Made by a program: the position numbers and the translations under genes. From DASYXT01 sp035934555 (GTDB lineage Bacteria; Verrucomicrobiota; Verrucomicrobiia; Limisphaerales; UBA8199): a DNA stretch of 64,000 bases. The notes below the pieces were generated by a model. It saw nothing but the letters and a program-made list of their open reading frames with translations. It did no database searches and was not told the DNA's origin. Of the stretch, positions 44,518 to 53,672 are shown piece by piece (the first letter of the stretch is position 1; every line of letters begins with the position of its first letter). Location of the stretch: NCBI GenBank assembly GCA_035934555.1, contig DASYXT010000034.1, forward strand, positions 1 to 64,000, written 5' to 3'.

Positions 44518-45734
44518 GCAACCACCGCCAGTGGCTCGGCCGCTGAGGGTGTCAAGGCGGTGCGCCAGGGCAGATGAATCTCGGCGGCCAGGCCGCCCGT
44601 GGGCAACGCATGCAATTCCAACCCGGCATGGTCGCCGTAAAGCTCCTTGAGCCGCGCGCGGGTGTTGCTCAGTCCGACGCCTTCCTTGAACTGGGCCGCG
44701 TCCGCCGGCCCAAGGGCCCGGCCATTGTCAGTGACCGTCAAATGCAACTTGTCGCCGGCCCGAACGACCTCCAGGCGAATGATGCCTGGAGCGATCTGCG
44801 TTTCGATGCCGTGCTTGACGGCATTCTCCACCAGCGGCTGCAAAATTAAAATCGGGACCCAGGCCTCCCAGGCCGCGACATCAATTTGGCGCTCGACACA
44901 GAGCCGGTCGCCAAACCGCGCCTGTTCGATTAGCAGATAACGGTCGAGAAAATGAAGCTCTTCGCGCACAGTCACCTCCTGGCGTTCAGGGGCCTGGAGT
45001 GTCAGCCGCAACAGGTCGCTCAAGGCTTCGATCATGGCTTCGGCCTGCGGCTCGTCATGGACCAGCGATGCGATGGAATTGAGGGTATTAAACAGGAAAT
45101 GTGGGTTAAGCTGCATCCGCAAAGCCTGCAGCCGCGCTTGCGTCAAGCGCGCCTGCAAATCCACTTCGCGCCGTTCCCGGTCCTTGCTGCGCTCATAGAA
45201 GCGCAGCGCGTGAGCCACGCCGACCAATCCCCAAAACACTGGCAACGCGTAGGTGATCCGACGCAACACCAGAATTGTGTTCTCGCGCGGTTCGAGGCGC
45301 AGCCGGTCAAGGTCGCTTGAATCACGCCGTGACACGGGCGGCAGGCGCGGGCTGACGTACGCAAAAACCCCGATCACTCCAAGACTTGCAACGCATACCC
45401 CCAAATGCAGCCAAAGAGAGCGGCGCCAGGTGCCACGCTCGAGGGTATAAACCGATGACACCCACACCACCAGCGGCGTTAAGAGGATCCACGGCACCAG
45501 GCGGACCAACGCCACCAGCAGCGCACGACCTATGTTGGCGGACTGCAGCAGCGACATCTCCAGCACCAACGCCAGCGCCACAAATAACCAAAACGCTGTC
45601 ACCAACCACCAGAAGCTCGAAAGCCCCCAGCGCCGCCTGGCTGCGGCCCGGCCTCGGGCGGCCTCGCCTGGCCAGGACTCGGCAATTTCCTGTGCCCCTG
45701 GCATCCCTCCGGCAACAGCTTTTCTCATCAGCAT
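44514..45734 (-). CDS. LytS/YehU-type sensor histidine kinase
   Basis: 406 residues. Four to five membrane segments (about 40-60, 74-94, 107-127, 158-176), then a His_kinase domain with the phosphoacceptor His212 in 'LNPHFLFNTLNSI' and a HATPase domain with 'LQPLVENAVKHGIE', 'VTDNGRALG' and 'GVGLSNTRARLKELYG'. There is no periplasmic sensor domain, so the membrane helices themselves probably sense. First gene of a two-gene operon with the regulator; the RND efflux operon is divergent, 428 bp away. Confidence 0.9.
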   Translation of the reverse strand: MLMRKAVAGGMPGAQEIAESWPGEAARGRAAARRRWGLSSFWWLVTAFWLFVALALVLEMSLLQSANIGRALLVALVRLVPWILLTPLVVWVSSVYTLERGTWRRSLWLHLGVCVASLGVIGVFAYVSPRLPPVSRRDSSDLDRLRLEPRENTILVLRRITYALPVFWGLVGVAHALRFYERSKDRERREVDLQARLTQARLQALRMQLNPHFLFNTLNSIASLVHDEPQAEAMIEALSDLLRLTLQAPERQEVTVREELHFLDRYLLIEQARFGDRLCVERQIDVAAWEAWVPILILQPLVENAVKHGIETQIAPGIIRLEVVRAGDKLHLTVTDNGRALGPADAAQFKEGVGLSNTRARLKELYGDHAGLELHALPTGGLAAEIHLPWRTALTPSAAEPLAVVA

Positions 45735-45780
45735 TGACCTTAACGGACAGCCTGTAACAAGTCACGCCCGGGCTAGGGGA

Positions 45781-45810
45781 TTCATCCCGCCAGGGCACAC
45801 ATTCATCCCG
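45781..45810 (-). promoter_or_regulatory. Candidate LytTR binding site (two 9-bp direct repeats)
   Basis: TTCATCCCG occurs at 45781-45789 and again at 45802-45810, identical, 12 bp between, 21 bp centre to centre. In the direction of the kinase gene this reads CGGGATGAA twice, 47-76 bp upstream of its start. Two 9-bp direct repeats 12-13 bp apart is the known architecture of LytTR sites (AgrA, AlgR, VirR). Probably autoregulation; the divergent efflux operon could also be controlled from here. Confidence 0.6.
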
Positions 45811-45812
45811 AG

Positions 45813-46046
45813 TTAGGGGCCCTCTGTCACATTGCAATCAGCCAGAGCTTGTGGCGGCAGTCTGATCCTTGCAGTGTGCGAGACCTCATTATGAGCAACA
45901 GCGTTAATCGGAAGCGGGTTCGTCACCCTGCCGCCGTTGGGCCCGGCGACGTCAAAGCGGATCTCCACCCGAGCTTCCGGAACCGCTGGGCACAGCCGAA
46001 AGCCGGAGAGCTGTTTGAGCGCAAGCGTCTGTTGCGAATGACCCAT
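45813..46046 (-). CDS. Doubtful small protein
   Basis: A 77-residue frame from the ATG at 46046 ('MGHSQQTLALKQLSGFRLC') to a TAA at 45815. The middle 'VEIRFDVAGPNGGRVTNPL' and end 'ARIRLPPQALADC' look beta-rich and protein-like, but no family or start signal is recognised and it occupies the regulatory gap between divergent operons. Kept only as a possibility; the rest of this gap up to 46161 shows nothing else. Confidence 0.2.
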   Translation of the reverse strand: MGHSQQTLALKQLSGFRLCPAVPEARVEIRFDVAGPNGGRVTNPLPINAVAHNEVSHTARIRLPPQALADCNVTEGP

Positions 46047-46161
46047 GGTCAGCCGCCTGGGGCCTAGAAAACCCTTAACTGCCCTTGACTGCCCACCTGC
46101 ACGTGAGGAACAGGTTAGGTGCGGAGTGGGTTTGTGACCACCAACAATTAATTTAACGATC

Positions 46162-47424
46162 ATGGCTGAGAGCAATTCCAACGCGGGCCAAAACCAATCG
46201 CCAGCCGCCCCCGCTACTCCACCAGCACAACCACGTCGCTCTCGGCGCATTTGGGGGTGGCTGTTGCTGGCGTGCGTTTTGGGCGCGATCGGTCTTTTGC
46301 TGGTGTGGCATGGCCGCCAGCCAACGCAAACCGCAAAGACCCGGTCTGCCGCCGCGCCGCCAGTGCAAATCACGACCGAGGTAGTCAAGAAGGGGGACAT
46401 CGGCGTTTATGTCAATGCGCTCGGAGCGGTGACTCCGGTCAAGACCGTCCTGATCAAGAGCCGGGTGGATGGTCAATTGATGACGGTGTATTACACAGAA
46501 GGTCAAATGGTGCGCGAGGGTGACGCGCTGGCGGAGATTGATCCCCGCCCGTTTCAAGCCCAGTTGTTGCAAGCCGAGGGCCAATTGGCGCGAGACCAGT
46601 CCTTGCTAGACAACGCGAAGCTGGATTTCCAGCGCTATGAGATTGCCGTTCGCAGCAACGCCGTTCCCAAGCAGCAGTTGGATACCCAGGCGGCGACCGT
46701 GCGGCAATATGAAGGCAGCGTGAAACTCGACCAAGGGCAAGTGGATGCAGCCAGGCTGAACGTGGTTTACGCGCACATCACCGCCCCGATCTCCGGCCGG
46801 ATCGGCTTGCGCCTCGTCGATCCAGGCAACATCGTCCACGCCACGGATGTCAACCCGTTAGCGGTGATTACACAGCTTCAGCCGATAACGATTGAGTTCA
46901 GTGTCGCCGAGGACTACCTGCCCCAAATCGAGCGACAAGTGCGCGCCGGCCAAACATTAGCAGTGGAGGCACTGGACCGCTCGCAACAAAGCCTTCTCGC
47001 CACCGGGATGCTGCAGACCGTGGATAACCAGATCGATACCAACACCGGCACCGTGAGGTTACGCGCGCTATTCCAAAACGAAGATAACGCTTTGTTCCCG
47101 AACCAATTTGTCAATGCGAGGTTGCTGGTCAGCACGCAAACCAACGTGACGGTGGTTCCGGTCAGCGCCGTTCAGCGCAACGCCCAAGGCCCATTCGTTT
47201 ATTTGGTCCAATCCAACCATACGGTCACGATTCGAACGGTCTCGGTCGGGCCTAGCAACGGCAACATCCAGGCCGTCCAGGGCGTCGAGCCCGGCGAACT
47301 GATTGCCGCCGACAATTTCAACCGGCTCCAGGAAGGAACCCGGGTCCAGCCCGCTGAGGCTGCCGAACCGCGCCGGAGCAACCCAAGCAACAATGTGGCG
47401 GTAGGGAGCGCGGGCGGTCCCTAA
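46162..47424 (+). CDS. RND efflux periplasmic adaptor (MdtA/AcrA family)
   Basis: 420 residues. An N-terminal membrane anchor (about 32-50, 'GWLLLACVLGAIGLLLVW') replaces a lipobox. Then the lipoyl/hairpin pattern 'VYVNALGAVTPVKTVLIKSRVDGQL', coiled-coil 'QAEGQLARDQSLLDNAKLDFQRYE', 'YAHITAPISGRIGLRLVDPGNIV' and a beta-barrel. It links the inner-membrane permeases to the outer-membrane channel. First gene of a four-gene operon (gaps 15, 4 and 16 bp); the arrangement with two different permeases is that of mdtABC. Cargo is unknown. Confidence 0.92.
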   Translation: MAESNSNAGQNQSPAAPATPPAQPRRSRRIWGWLLLACVLGAIGLLLVWHGRQPTQTAKTRSAAAPPVQITTEVVKKGDIGVYVNALGAVTPVKTVLIKSRVDGQLMTVYYTEGQMVREGDALAEIDPRPFQAQLLQAEGQLARDQSLLDNAKLDFQRYEIAVRSNAVPKQQLDTQAATVRQYEGSVKLDQGQVDAARLNVVYAHITAPISGRIGLRLVDPGNIVHATDVNPLAVITQLQPITIEFSVAEDYLPQIERQVRAGQTLAVEALDRSQQSLLATGMLQTVDNQIDTNTGTVRLRALFQNEDNALFPNQFVNARLLVSTQTNVTVVPVSAVQRNAQGPFVYLVQSNHTVTIRTVSVGPSNGNIQAVQGVEPGELIAADNFNRLQEGTRVQPAEAAEPRRSNPSNNVAVGSAGGP

Positions 47425-47439
47425 GCCTGCCGACGCAAC

Positions 47440-50400
47440 ATGAGTCCTTCGCGTCCGTTCATTCTGCGCCCCGTTGCGACGTCGCTGCTGATGGCGGCGA
47501 TTCTTCTGGCGGGTTTGGTTGCCTACAAGCAGTTGCCCGTCTCGGCGTTGCCACAAGTCGATTATCCCACCATCCAGGTGGTGACCTTCTATCCGGGGGC
47601 GAGTCCGGACGTGGTGGCCTCAGGTGTGACTGCGCCGCTGGAACGGCAGTTTGGCCAGGTGCCGGGCCTGAACCAAATGACCTCCAGCAGCTCGGGCGGC
47701 AGCTCGGTGATCGTGCTGCAGTTCGCGCTGAACCTGAACATTGACATCGCCGAACAGGAAGTGCAGGCCGCCATCAACGCCGCTCAGACCTACCTGCCCG
47801 CCGACTTGCCTTCCCCGCCTATCTATAGCAAATCCAACCCCGCCGATGCGCCCATCCTGACCCTGGCTCTAACCTCGACCGCACTCCCTTTGTCGCAAGT
47901 CGAAGACCTGGCCGACACCCGGCTGGCGCAAAAGATCTCGCAATTAGCCGGCGTGGGCCTGGTCAGTATCAGCGGCGGGCAAAAGCCTGCCGTGCGGGTG
48001 CAAACCAATCCCACGGCGCTGTCGGCCCGCGGACTCAACCTGGAGGACGTGCGCACGGCCTTACAGCAGACCAGCGTCGATCAGGCGAAAGGTAACTTCG
48101 ATGGCCCGCGCCAGGCCTACCAAATCAACGCGAACGACCAATTGCTCACCAGCAAGGACTACCGTCCGCTCGTCATCGCCTACCGCAATGGCGCACCCGT
48201 CCGGCTTTCGGATGTCGCCGACGTGGTGGATGGAGCCGAGAACGTGAACCAGGCCGCCTGGATGAATCAGGCGCCTGCAGTGATCGTGAATATTCAGCGA
48301 CAGCCCGGCGCCAATATCATTCAAGTAGCGGACCGTATCAAAGCGCGCCTGCCGCAGCTCAAGACGACTCTCCCGGCTGGGATCGACGTCTCGATTCTGA
48401 CGGACCGTACCGAAACGATTCGCGCGTCGGTCAAGGATGTCCAATTCGAACTGTTGCTGACGGTGGGCCTTGTGGTGATGGTCATCTTCCTGTTCCTGCG
48501 CACAGTCTCGGCCACCGTGATCCCGAGTGTGGCGGTGCCGCTGTCGCTGGTTGGCACCTTCGGGGTCATGTACCTGCTCGGTTACAGTCTCAATAACCTC
48601 ACGTTAATGGCGCTGACGATTTCGACCGGCTTCGTCGTCGATGACGCCATCGTGATGATCGAGAACATCGCGCGCTATGTGGAAGCCGGTGAACCGCCGT
48701 TGCAAGCGGCCTTAAAAGGCGCCGAACAAATCGGGTTCACCATTGTTTCCCTGACTGTGTCGCTGATCGCGGTGCTCATTCCGTTGTTGTTCATGGGCGA
48801 TATCGTCGGGCGGCTGTTCCGTGAATTTGCCATTACCCTCGCGGTGACGATCCTGGTCTCGGCCGTGGTGTCGCTGACCCTTACGCCGATGATGAGCGCG
48901 CGGCTTTTGCGGCACGAGCCCGCCGCAGCGCAAGGGCGTTTCTATCGGGCTTCGGAACGCGTCTTACAGCGGACCATCGCGCTGTACGGCCGGACGTTGC
49001 GCTGGGTCCTGGGGCATCAAACCGCCACGTTATTCGTGGCGCTCGGCACACTGGTGTTCACGGTCATCTTGTATATTGTCGTGCCCAAGGGATTCTTCCC
49101 CGTGCAGGATACCGGTGTGCTCCAGGGCATCTCGGAAGCGCCTCCCACCACCTCTTTCGCAGCGATGGCCCGCGACCAGGAAAGGTTGGTCGAGGTCATT
49201 CTCAAAGACCCGGCCGTCGAGAGCCTGTCCTCATTCATCGGCGTGGATGGCGTAAACACGACCCTCAACACCGGGCGGCTGCTGATCAATCTCAAACCGC
49301 TGGCGGAACGTAACGACGATGCGTCCACCGTCATGCGCCGGCTCCAGGCCAGCGTCGCCAATGTCGAGGGCATCTCCCTGTACCTCCAGCCCATCCAGGA
49401 TTTAACCGTCGAGGACCGCGTCAGCCGCACGCAATTCCAATACACTCTTGAAGACCCCGACCCCGCTGAATTGAGCCTTTGGACCACGCGTTTGATGGAC
49501 GAGTTGAAGAGCCTGCCGCAATTGCAGGATCTGGCGACGGACCAGCAAAACGGCGGTGCGGCGACCTGGCTGGTGATTGATCGGCAAACCGCCTCCCGCA
49601 TGGGGATTACACCCGCTCAGATCGACAACACTTTGTACGACGCGTTTGGTCAGCGGCAAATCGCCACCTTGTTCACCCAGTTGAACCAATACCATGTGGT
49701 CCTGGAGACCATGCCGGGCTTTCAGAGCGCGCCGGTCAAACTGCAGGACATCTATGTGCATTCCAGCGGCGGAGGCCAAGTACCACTCAGCACGTTCACA
49801 CATTTAGAACAGGGCACGGCCCCATTAGTCATTAACCACCAGGGACAGTTCCCAGTCGTGACCGTCTCGTTCAACCTGGCGCCGGGAGTTTCCCTTGGCG
49901 AAGCGACTCGCGCGATTGCAGACGCGCAACAACGGCTGCGGATGCCCTTGAGCATCCAGACGGCTTTCCAGGGAACGGCGCAGGCTTTTCAGGCGTCGCT
50001 TAGCAATGAGCCGCTGCTCATCCTGGCCGCGGTGATCACCGTTTATATCGTCCTGGGCGTGTTGTATGAGAGCTATATTCATCCGATCACGATTCTTTCG
50101 ACCCTGCCTTCGGCCGGTGTCGGCGCGTTGCTGGCCTTGCTGGTGTGCGGCGCCGAGCTAAGCGTCGTTGCTTTGATTGGAATCATTTTGCTGATCGGCA
50201 TCGTCAAGAAGAACGCCATTATGATGATCGACTTCGCCATCGAGGCTCGCCGACAGGAAGGCAAAACACCCGTCGATGCCATTTACGAGGCCTGTTTGCT
50301 CCGCTTCCGGCCCATCATGATGACCACGATGGCGGCGTTACTCGGCGCGCTGCCACTAGCGCTGGGCGGCGGTATGGGGGCGGAATTGCGCCGGCCACTG

Positions 50401-50544
50401 GGCATCTCGATCGTTGGCGGATTGCTCGTCAGCCAGTTGCTGACGTTGTACACCACTCCGGTCATTTACTTGTTCTTTGAGCGGCTCAGCCAGCGGACCG
50501 CCGCGTGGCGCGCCGCAAGCCAGGTCCGGCCTGCCGCCGCGTGA
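47440..50544 (+). CDS. RND efflux permease, MdtB-like
   Basis: 1034 residues, the usual length of heavy-metal-independent (HAE1) RND pumps with 12 membrane helices and two large periplasmic loops. 'FILRPVATSLLMAAILLAGLVAYKQLPVSALPQVDYPTI' (in parts) is the standard N-terminus. TM4 has the proton-relay Asp pair in 'STGFVVDDAIVMIEN', and 'GIVKKNAIMMIDFA' marks TM10/11. Exports small molecules using the proton gradient. The second permease gene follows 4 bp after its stop; MdtB/MdtC types assemble as heterotrimers. Confidence 0.93.
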   Translation: MSPSRPFILRPVATSLLMAAILLAGLVAYKQLPVSALPQVDYPTIQVVTFYPGASPDVVASGVTAPLERQFGQVPGLNQMTSSSSGGSSVIVLQFALNLNIDIAEQEVQAAINAAQTYLPADLPSPPIYSKSNPADAPILTLALTSTALPLSQVEDLADTRLAQKISQLAGVGLVSISGGQKPAVRVQTNPTALSARGLNLEDVRTALQQTSVDQAKGNFDGPRQAYQINANDQLLTSKDYRPLVIAYRNGAPVRLSDVADVVDGAENVNQAAWMNQAPAVIVNIQRQPGANIIQVADRIKARLPQLKTTLPAGIDVSILTDRTETIRASVKDVQFELLLTVGLVVMVIFLFLRTVSATVIPSVAVPLSLVGTFGVMYLLGYSLNNLTLMALTISTGFVVDDAIVMIENIARYVEAGEPPLQAALKGAEQIGFTIVSLTVSLIAVLIPLLFMGDIVGRLFREFAITLAVTILVSAVVSLTLTPMMSARLLRHEPAAAQGRFYRASERVLQRTIALYGRTLRWVLGHQTATLFVALGTLVFTVILYIVVPKGFFPVQDTGVLQGISEAPPTTSFAAMARDQERLVEVILKDPAVESLSSFIGVDGVNTTLNTGRLLINLKPLAERNDDASTVMRRLQASVANVEGISLYLQPIQDLTVEDRVSRTQFQYTLEDPDPAELSLWTTRLMDELKSLPQLQDLATDQQNGGAATWLVIDRQTASRMGITPAQIDNTLYDAFGQRQIATLFTQLNQYHVVLETMPGFQSAPVKLQDIYVHSSGGGQVPLSTFTHLEQGTAPLVINHQGQFPVVTVSFNLAPGVSLGEATRAIADAQQRLRMPLSIQTAFQGTAQAFQASLSNEPLLILAAVITVYIVLGVLYESYIHPITILSTLPSAGVGALLALLVCGAELSVVALIGIILLIGIVKKNAIMMIDFAIEARRQEGKTPVDAIYEACLLRFRPIMMTTMAALLGALPLALGGGMGAELRRPLGISIVGGLLVSQLLTLYTTPVIYLFFERLSQRTAAWRAASQVRPAAA

Positions 50545-50548
50545 GCCG

Positions 50549-53500
50549 ATGAACTTATCCGCGCCATTTGTCCACCGCCCCGTCGCCACCACCCTGCTGA
50601 CAGCGGCGGTCGCTCTGGCAGGCGCCTTGGCGTTCCGTTTTCTGCCCGTATCGCCCCTGCCGCAGGTTGATTTCCCGACCATCACCGTCGCGGCCGGGTT
50701 GCCTGGGGCCAGCCCCGAGATTATGGCCTCGTCCGTGGCCACGCCCCTGGAACGGCAATTGGGACACATCGCCGGCGTCACCGAAATGACCTCGGCTAGT
50801 TTTCTGGGCACGACGGCCATCACACTCCAGTTTGATCTGAACCGCAACATTGATGGCGCGGCACGCGATGTGCAGGCCGCCATCAATGCCGCCCGCGCGT
50901 ACCTTCCTTCCAATTTGCCCAGCAACCCCACCTATAGAAAAGTTAATCCCGCCGACGCGCCTATCCTCATCCTGGCGCTGACCTCGCCAATATACAACCG
51001 CGGGCAGATGTATGATGCGGCTTCAACCATCATTCAGCAGCGGCTATCACAAATCGAGGGCGTCGGTCAGGTGACGGTGGGCGGCAGCTCCTTGCCGGCG
51101 GTGCGCATCGATGTCAATCCGACCCAACTCAATAGTTTCGGCCTGGGATTGGAAGACGTGCGTGCGGTGCTGAGCCAGCAAAATGCAAATTTGCCCAAAG
51201 GCCAACTAGCCAACGGACAAACGACGGCGAATGTGCTGGCCAACGATCAGTTGACCAAGGCCGTGGATTACCAGCCGCTGACGGTCGCTTACCATAACGG
51301 CGCTGCGGTCCGACTTTCCGACATTGCCAATGTGCAGGACTCAGTGGAAAACATTCGCGCGGCGGGTTTCGTCAACGGACAGCCATCGGTCTTGCTAATT
51401 ATTTTCCGACAGCCGGGCGCCAACATCATTGATACCGTCAATCGCGTGCGCGAAACCTTGCCCGCGCTAAAGGCCTCCATCCCGGCGGCGATTGACCTCA
51501 CCATTGTGCTGGACCGGACCACGACGATCCGGGCGTCGGTGCGGGATGTCGAGATCACTCTCTGCATTGCCGTGGCATTGGTTATCCTGGTGGTCTTCCT
51601 CTTTTTGCGCAACCTGCGCACAACGCTGATTCCGAGCGTCGCGGTGCCGGTGTCGCTCATCGGCACCTTTGGCGTCATGTATCTGTGCGGATACAGCATC
51701 GACAACCTGTCTTTGATGGCGTTGACGATCTCGACGGGATTCGTTGTGGACGACGCGATCGTCGTCATCGAGAACGTCACGCGCTATCTCGAGCAGGGAC
51801 TGTCACCGATGCAGGCTGCATTGAAAGGGGCCCGGGAAGTAGGCTTCACGGTTCTGACGATCACCCTCTCGCTCGTAGCGGTATTTCTTCCCATTTTGCT
51901 GATGGCCGGGATCGTCGGCCGGCTATTCCGTGAATTTGCCGTTACACTCTCGGCGGCCATCCTGGTCTCGTTGGCCGTTTCACTGAGCACAACCCCGATG
52001 ATGTGTTCGCGGTTGCTCAAGGAGCATCGGGCGGAACGGCACGGGCGCCTGTACCGCTGGAGCGAAGGAGTCTTCGCCGCCCTGCTGCGGGGTTATGAGC
52101 GGAGTTTGAGTAGCGTTTTGCGGCACCCGATGTTGACGCTGGCCGTGCTCGGAATCACGGTGGCGTTGAATGCAGTTTTGTTTATCAAGGTGCCCAAGGG
52201 CTTCTTCCCCCAACAGGATAACGGCACCGTCTTCGGCGGGATTCAAGGCGCACAGGACGCCTCCTTCGGGTTCATGCAGTCGGCGGCAGCGCGTCTGGTC
52301 AAACTGATCAAGACCGATCCGGCGGTCGCCAACGTCATGGCTTTCACGGGTGGCAATGGCGCAGCCAATAGCGGGTTCATTTACGTCGGCCTCAAACCCC
52401 TGTCCGAACGGCGAATCAGCGCCAGCCAGGTTATCAATCGTTTGCGTCCGAAACTAGGCGTGGTGCCCGGCGCGACCGTGTTCCTCCAGGCGGGCCAGGA
52501 TCTGCGCATCGGCGGGCGCCAAAGCAATGCTCAGTACCAGTACACCATCGAAAGTGATGACCTGCAGGACCTGGTCAAATGGGGACCGACATTACTGCAG
52601 CGGCTCCGCAAGCTGCAAGGGTTCAATGACGTCAACAGCGACCAGCAAAATAATGGGCTGCAGGCTTCCCTGGTTTATGATCGGGCGACCGCAGCGCGGC
52701 TAGGACTGACCCCGCAAGCCATCGACAACACTCTGTACGATGCATTCGGCCAGCGCCAGGTCTCGACCATGTTCACCGCGCTCAATCAATACCATGTAGT
52801 CATGGAGGTTGACCCGCAGTTCTGGCAAAGCCCGGAAGGGCTCAGTGGTGTTTATCTGCGCTCAACCAACAGCGGCCAAATCCCGCTCAGCGCCGTTACA
52901 GGTTACCAAGCCACCACCGCGCCCATTACGGTCAGCCACCAGGGACAATTCCCGGCGGTGACCATCTCGTTCAACCTGGCGCCAGGCATTGCGTTGAGCC
53001 AGGCGGTGAAAACGATCGAACAGATGCAACAGCAAATGGGAATGCCGGCCAGCATTCATGGCAGCTTTGCCGGAACCCTGCAGGCCTTTCAAAGCTCACT
53101 TGCCAGCGAACCGATGCTGATCGCCACGGCGTTGCTCGCGGTCTATATTGTCCTGGGCATCCTCTACGAGAGCCTCGTTCACCCGCTCACCATTCTTTCG
53201 ACCCTGCCCTCGGCGGGGTTGGGGGCGGTTCTGGCGCTGATGCTCTTTCATACCGATCTGAGCGTCATCGCCGTGATTGGCATTGTTCTGCTGATCGGCA
53301 TCGTGAAGAAGAACGCGATCATGATGGTCGATTTCGCGCTGGCGGCTGAACGCGAGCAGGGCCTGCGGCCTTCAGAGGCGATTTTCCAAGCGTGTCTTTT
53401 GCGGTTCCGCCCCATTTTGATGACCACCCTGGCCGCGATGTTTGGCGCGCTGCCGTTGGTCGTTGGGCGCGGCGTCGGCTCGGAACTGCGCCGCCCGCTC

Positions 53501-53656
53501 GGCATTGCTATCGTCGGTGGATTGATGGTCAGCCAGGTCCTGACGCTCTACACCACACCGGTGGTCTATCTCGAACTGGACCGCTTGCGGCTGCGCTGGC
53601 AGACCTGGCGCGGCCGCAGGCCCTCGCGCGCAGTTGAGCCGGCGCCTGCCACCTGA
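50549..53656 (+). CDS. RND efflux permease, MdtC-like
   Basis: 1035 residues from the ATG at 50549 ('MNLSAPFVHRPVATTLLTAAV'), the start that matches the family; the frame is open to 50477 inside the previous gene. Same layout as its neighbour: 'PLPQVDFPTITVAAGLPGASPEIMASSVATPLERQL' in parts, the Asp pair in 'STGFVVDDAIVVIENV', and 'GIVKKNAIMMVDFA'. It is clearly paralogous to the preceding permease, with 'PIYNRGQMYD' and 'GQDLRIGGRQSNAQYQYT' closer to MdtC. Probably forms a mixed trimer with it. Confidence 0.93.
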   Translation: MNLSAPFVHRPVATTLLTAAVALAGALAFRFLPVSPLPQVDFPTITVAAGLPGASPEIMASSVATPLERQLGHIAGVTEMTSASFLGTTAITLQFDLNRNIDGAARDVQAAINAARAYLPSNLPSNPTYRKVNPADAPILILALTSPIYNRGQMYDAASTIIQQRLSQIEGVGQVTVGGSSLPAVRIDVNPTQLNSFGLGLEDVRAVLSQQNANLPKGQLANGQTTANVLANDQLTKAVDYQPLTVAYHNGAAVRLSDIANVQDSVENIRAAGFVNGQPSVLLIIFRQPGANIIDTVNRVRETLPALKASIPAAIDLTIVLDRTTTIRASVRDVEITLCIAVALVILVVFLFLRNLRTTLIPSVAVPVSLIGTFGVMYLCGYSIDNLSLMALTISTGFVVDDAIVVIENVTRYLEQGLSPMQAALKGAREVGFTVLTITLSLVAVFLPILLMAGIVGRLFREFAVTLSAAILVSLAVSLSTTPMMCSRLLKEHRAERHGRLYRWSEGVFAALLRGYERSLSSVLRHPMLTLAVLGITVALNAVLFIKVPKGFFPQQDNGTVFGGIQGAQDASFGFMQSAAARLVKLIKTDPAVANVMAFTGGNGAANSGFIYVGLKPLSERRISASQVINRLRPKLGVVPGATVFLQAGQDLRIGGRQSNAQYQYTIESDDLQDLVKWGPTLLQRLRKLQGFNDVNSDQQNNGLQASLVYDRATAARLGLTPQAIDNTLYDAFGQRQVSTMFTALNQYHVVMEVDPQFWQSPEGLSGVYLRSTNSGQIPLSAVTGYQATTAPITVSHQGQFPAVTISFNLAPGIALSQAVKTIEQMQQQMGMPASIHGSFAGTLQAFQSSLASEPMLIATALLAVYIVLGILYESLVHPLTILSTLPSAGLGAVLALMLFHTDLSVIAVIGIVLLIGIVKKNAIMMVDFALAAEREQGLRPSEAIFQACLLRFRPILMTTLAAMFGALPLVVGRGVGSELRRPLGIAIVGGLMVSQVLTLYTTPVVYLELDRLRLRWQTWRGRRPSRAVEPAPAT

Positions 53657-53672
53657 GCAACCCTGCCGCGTT

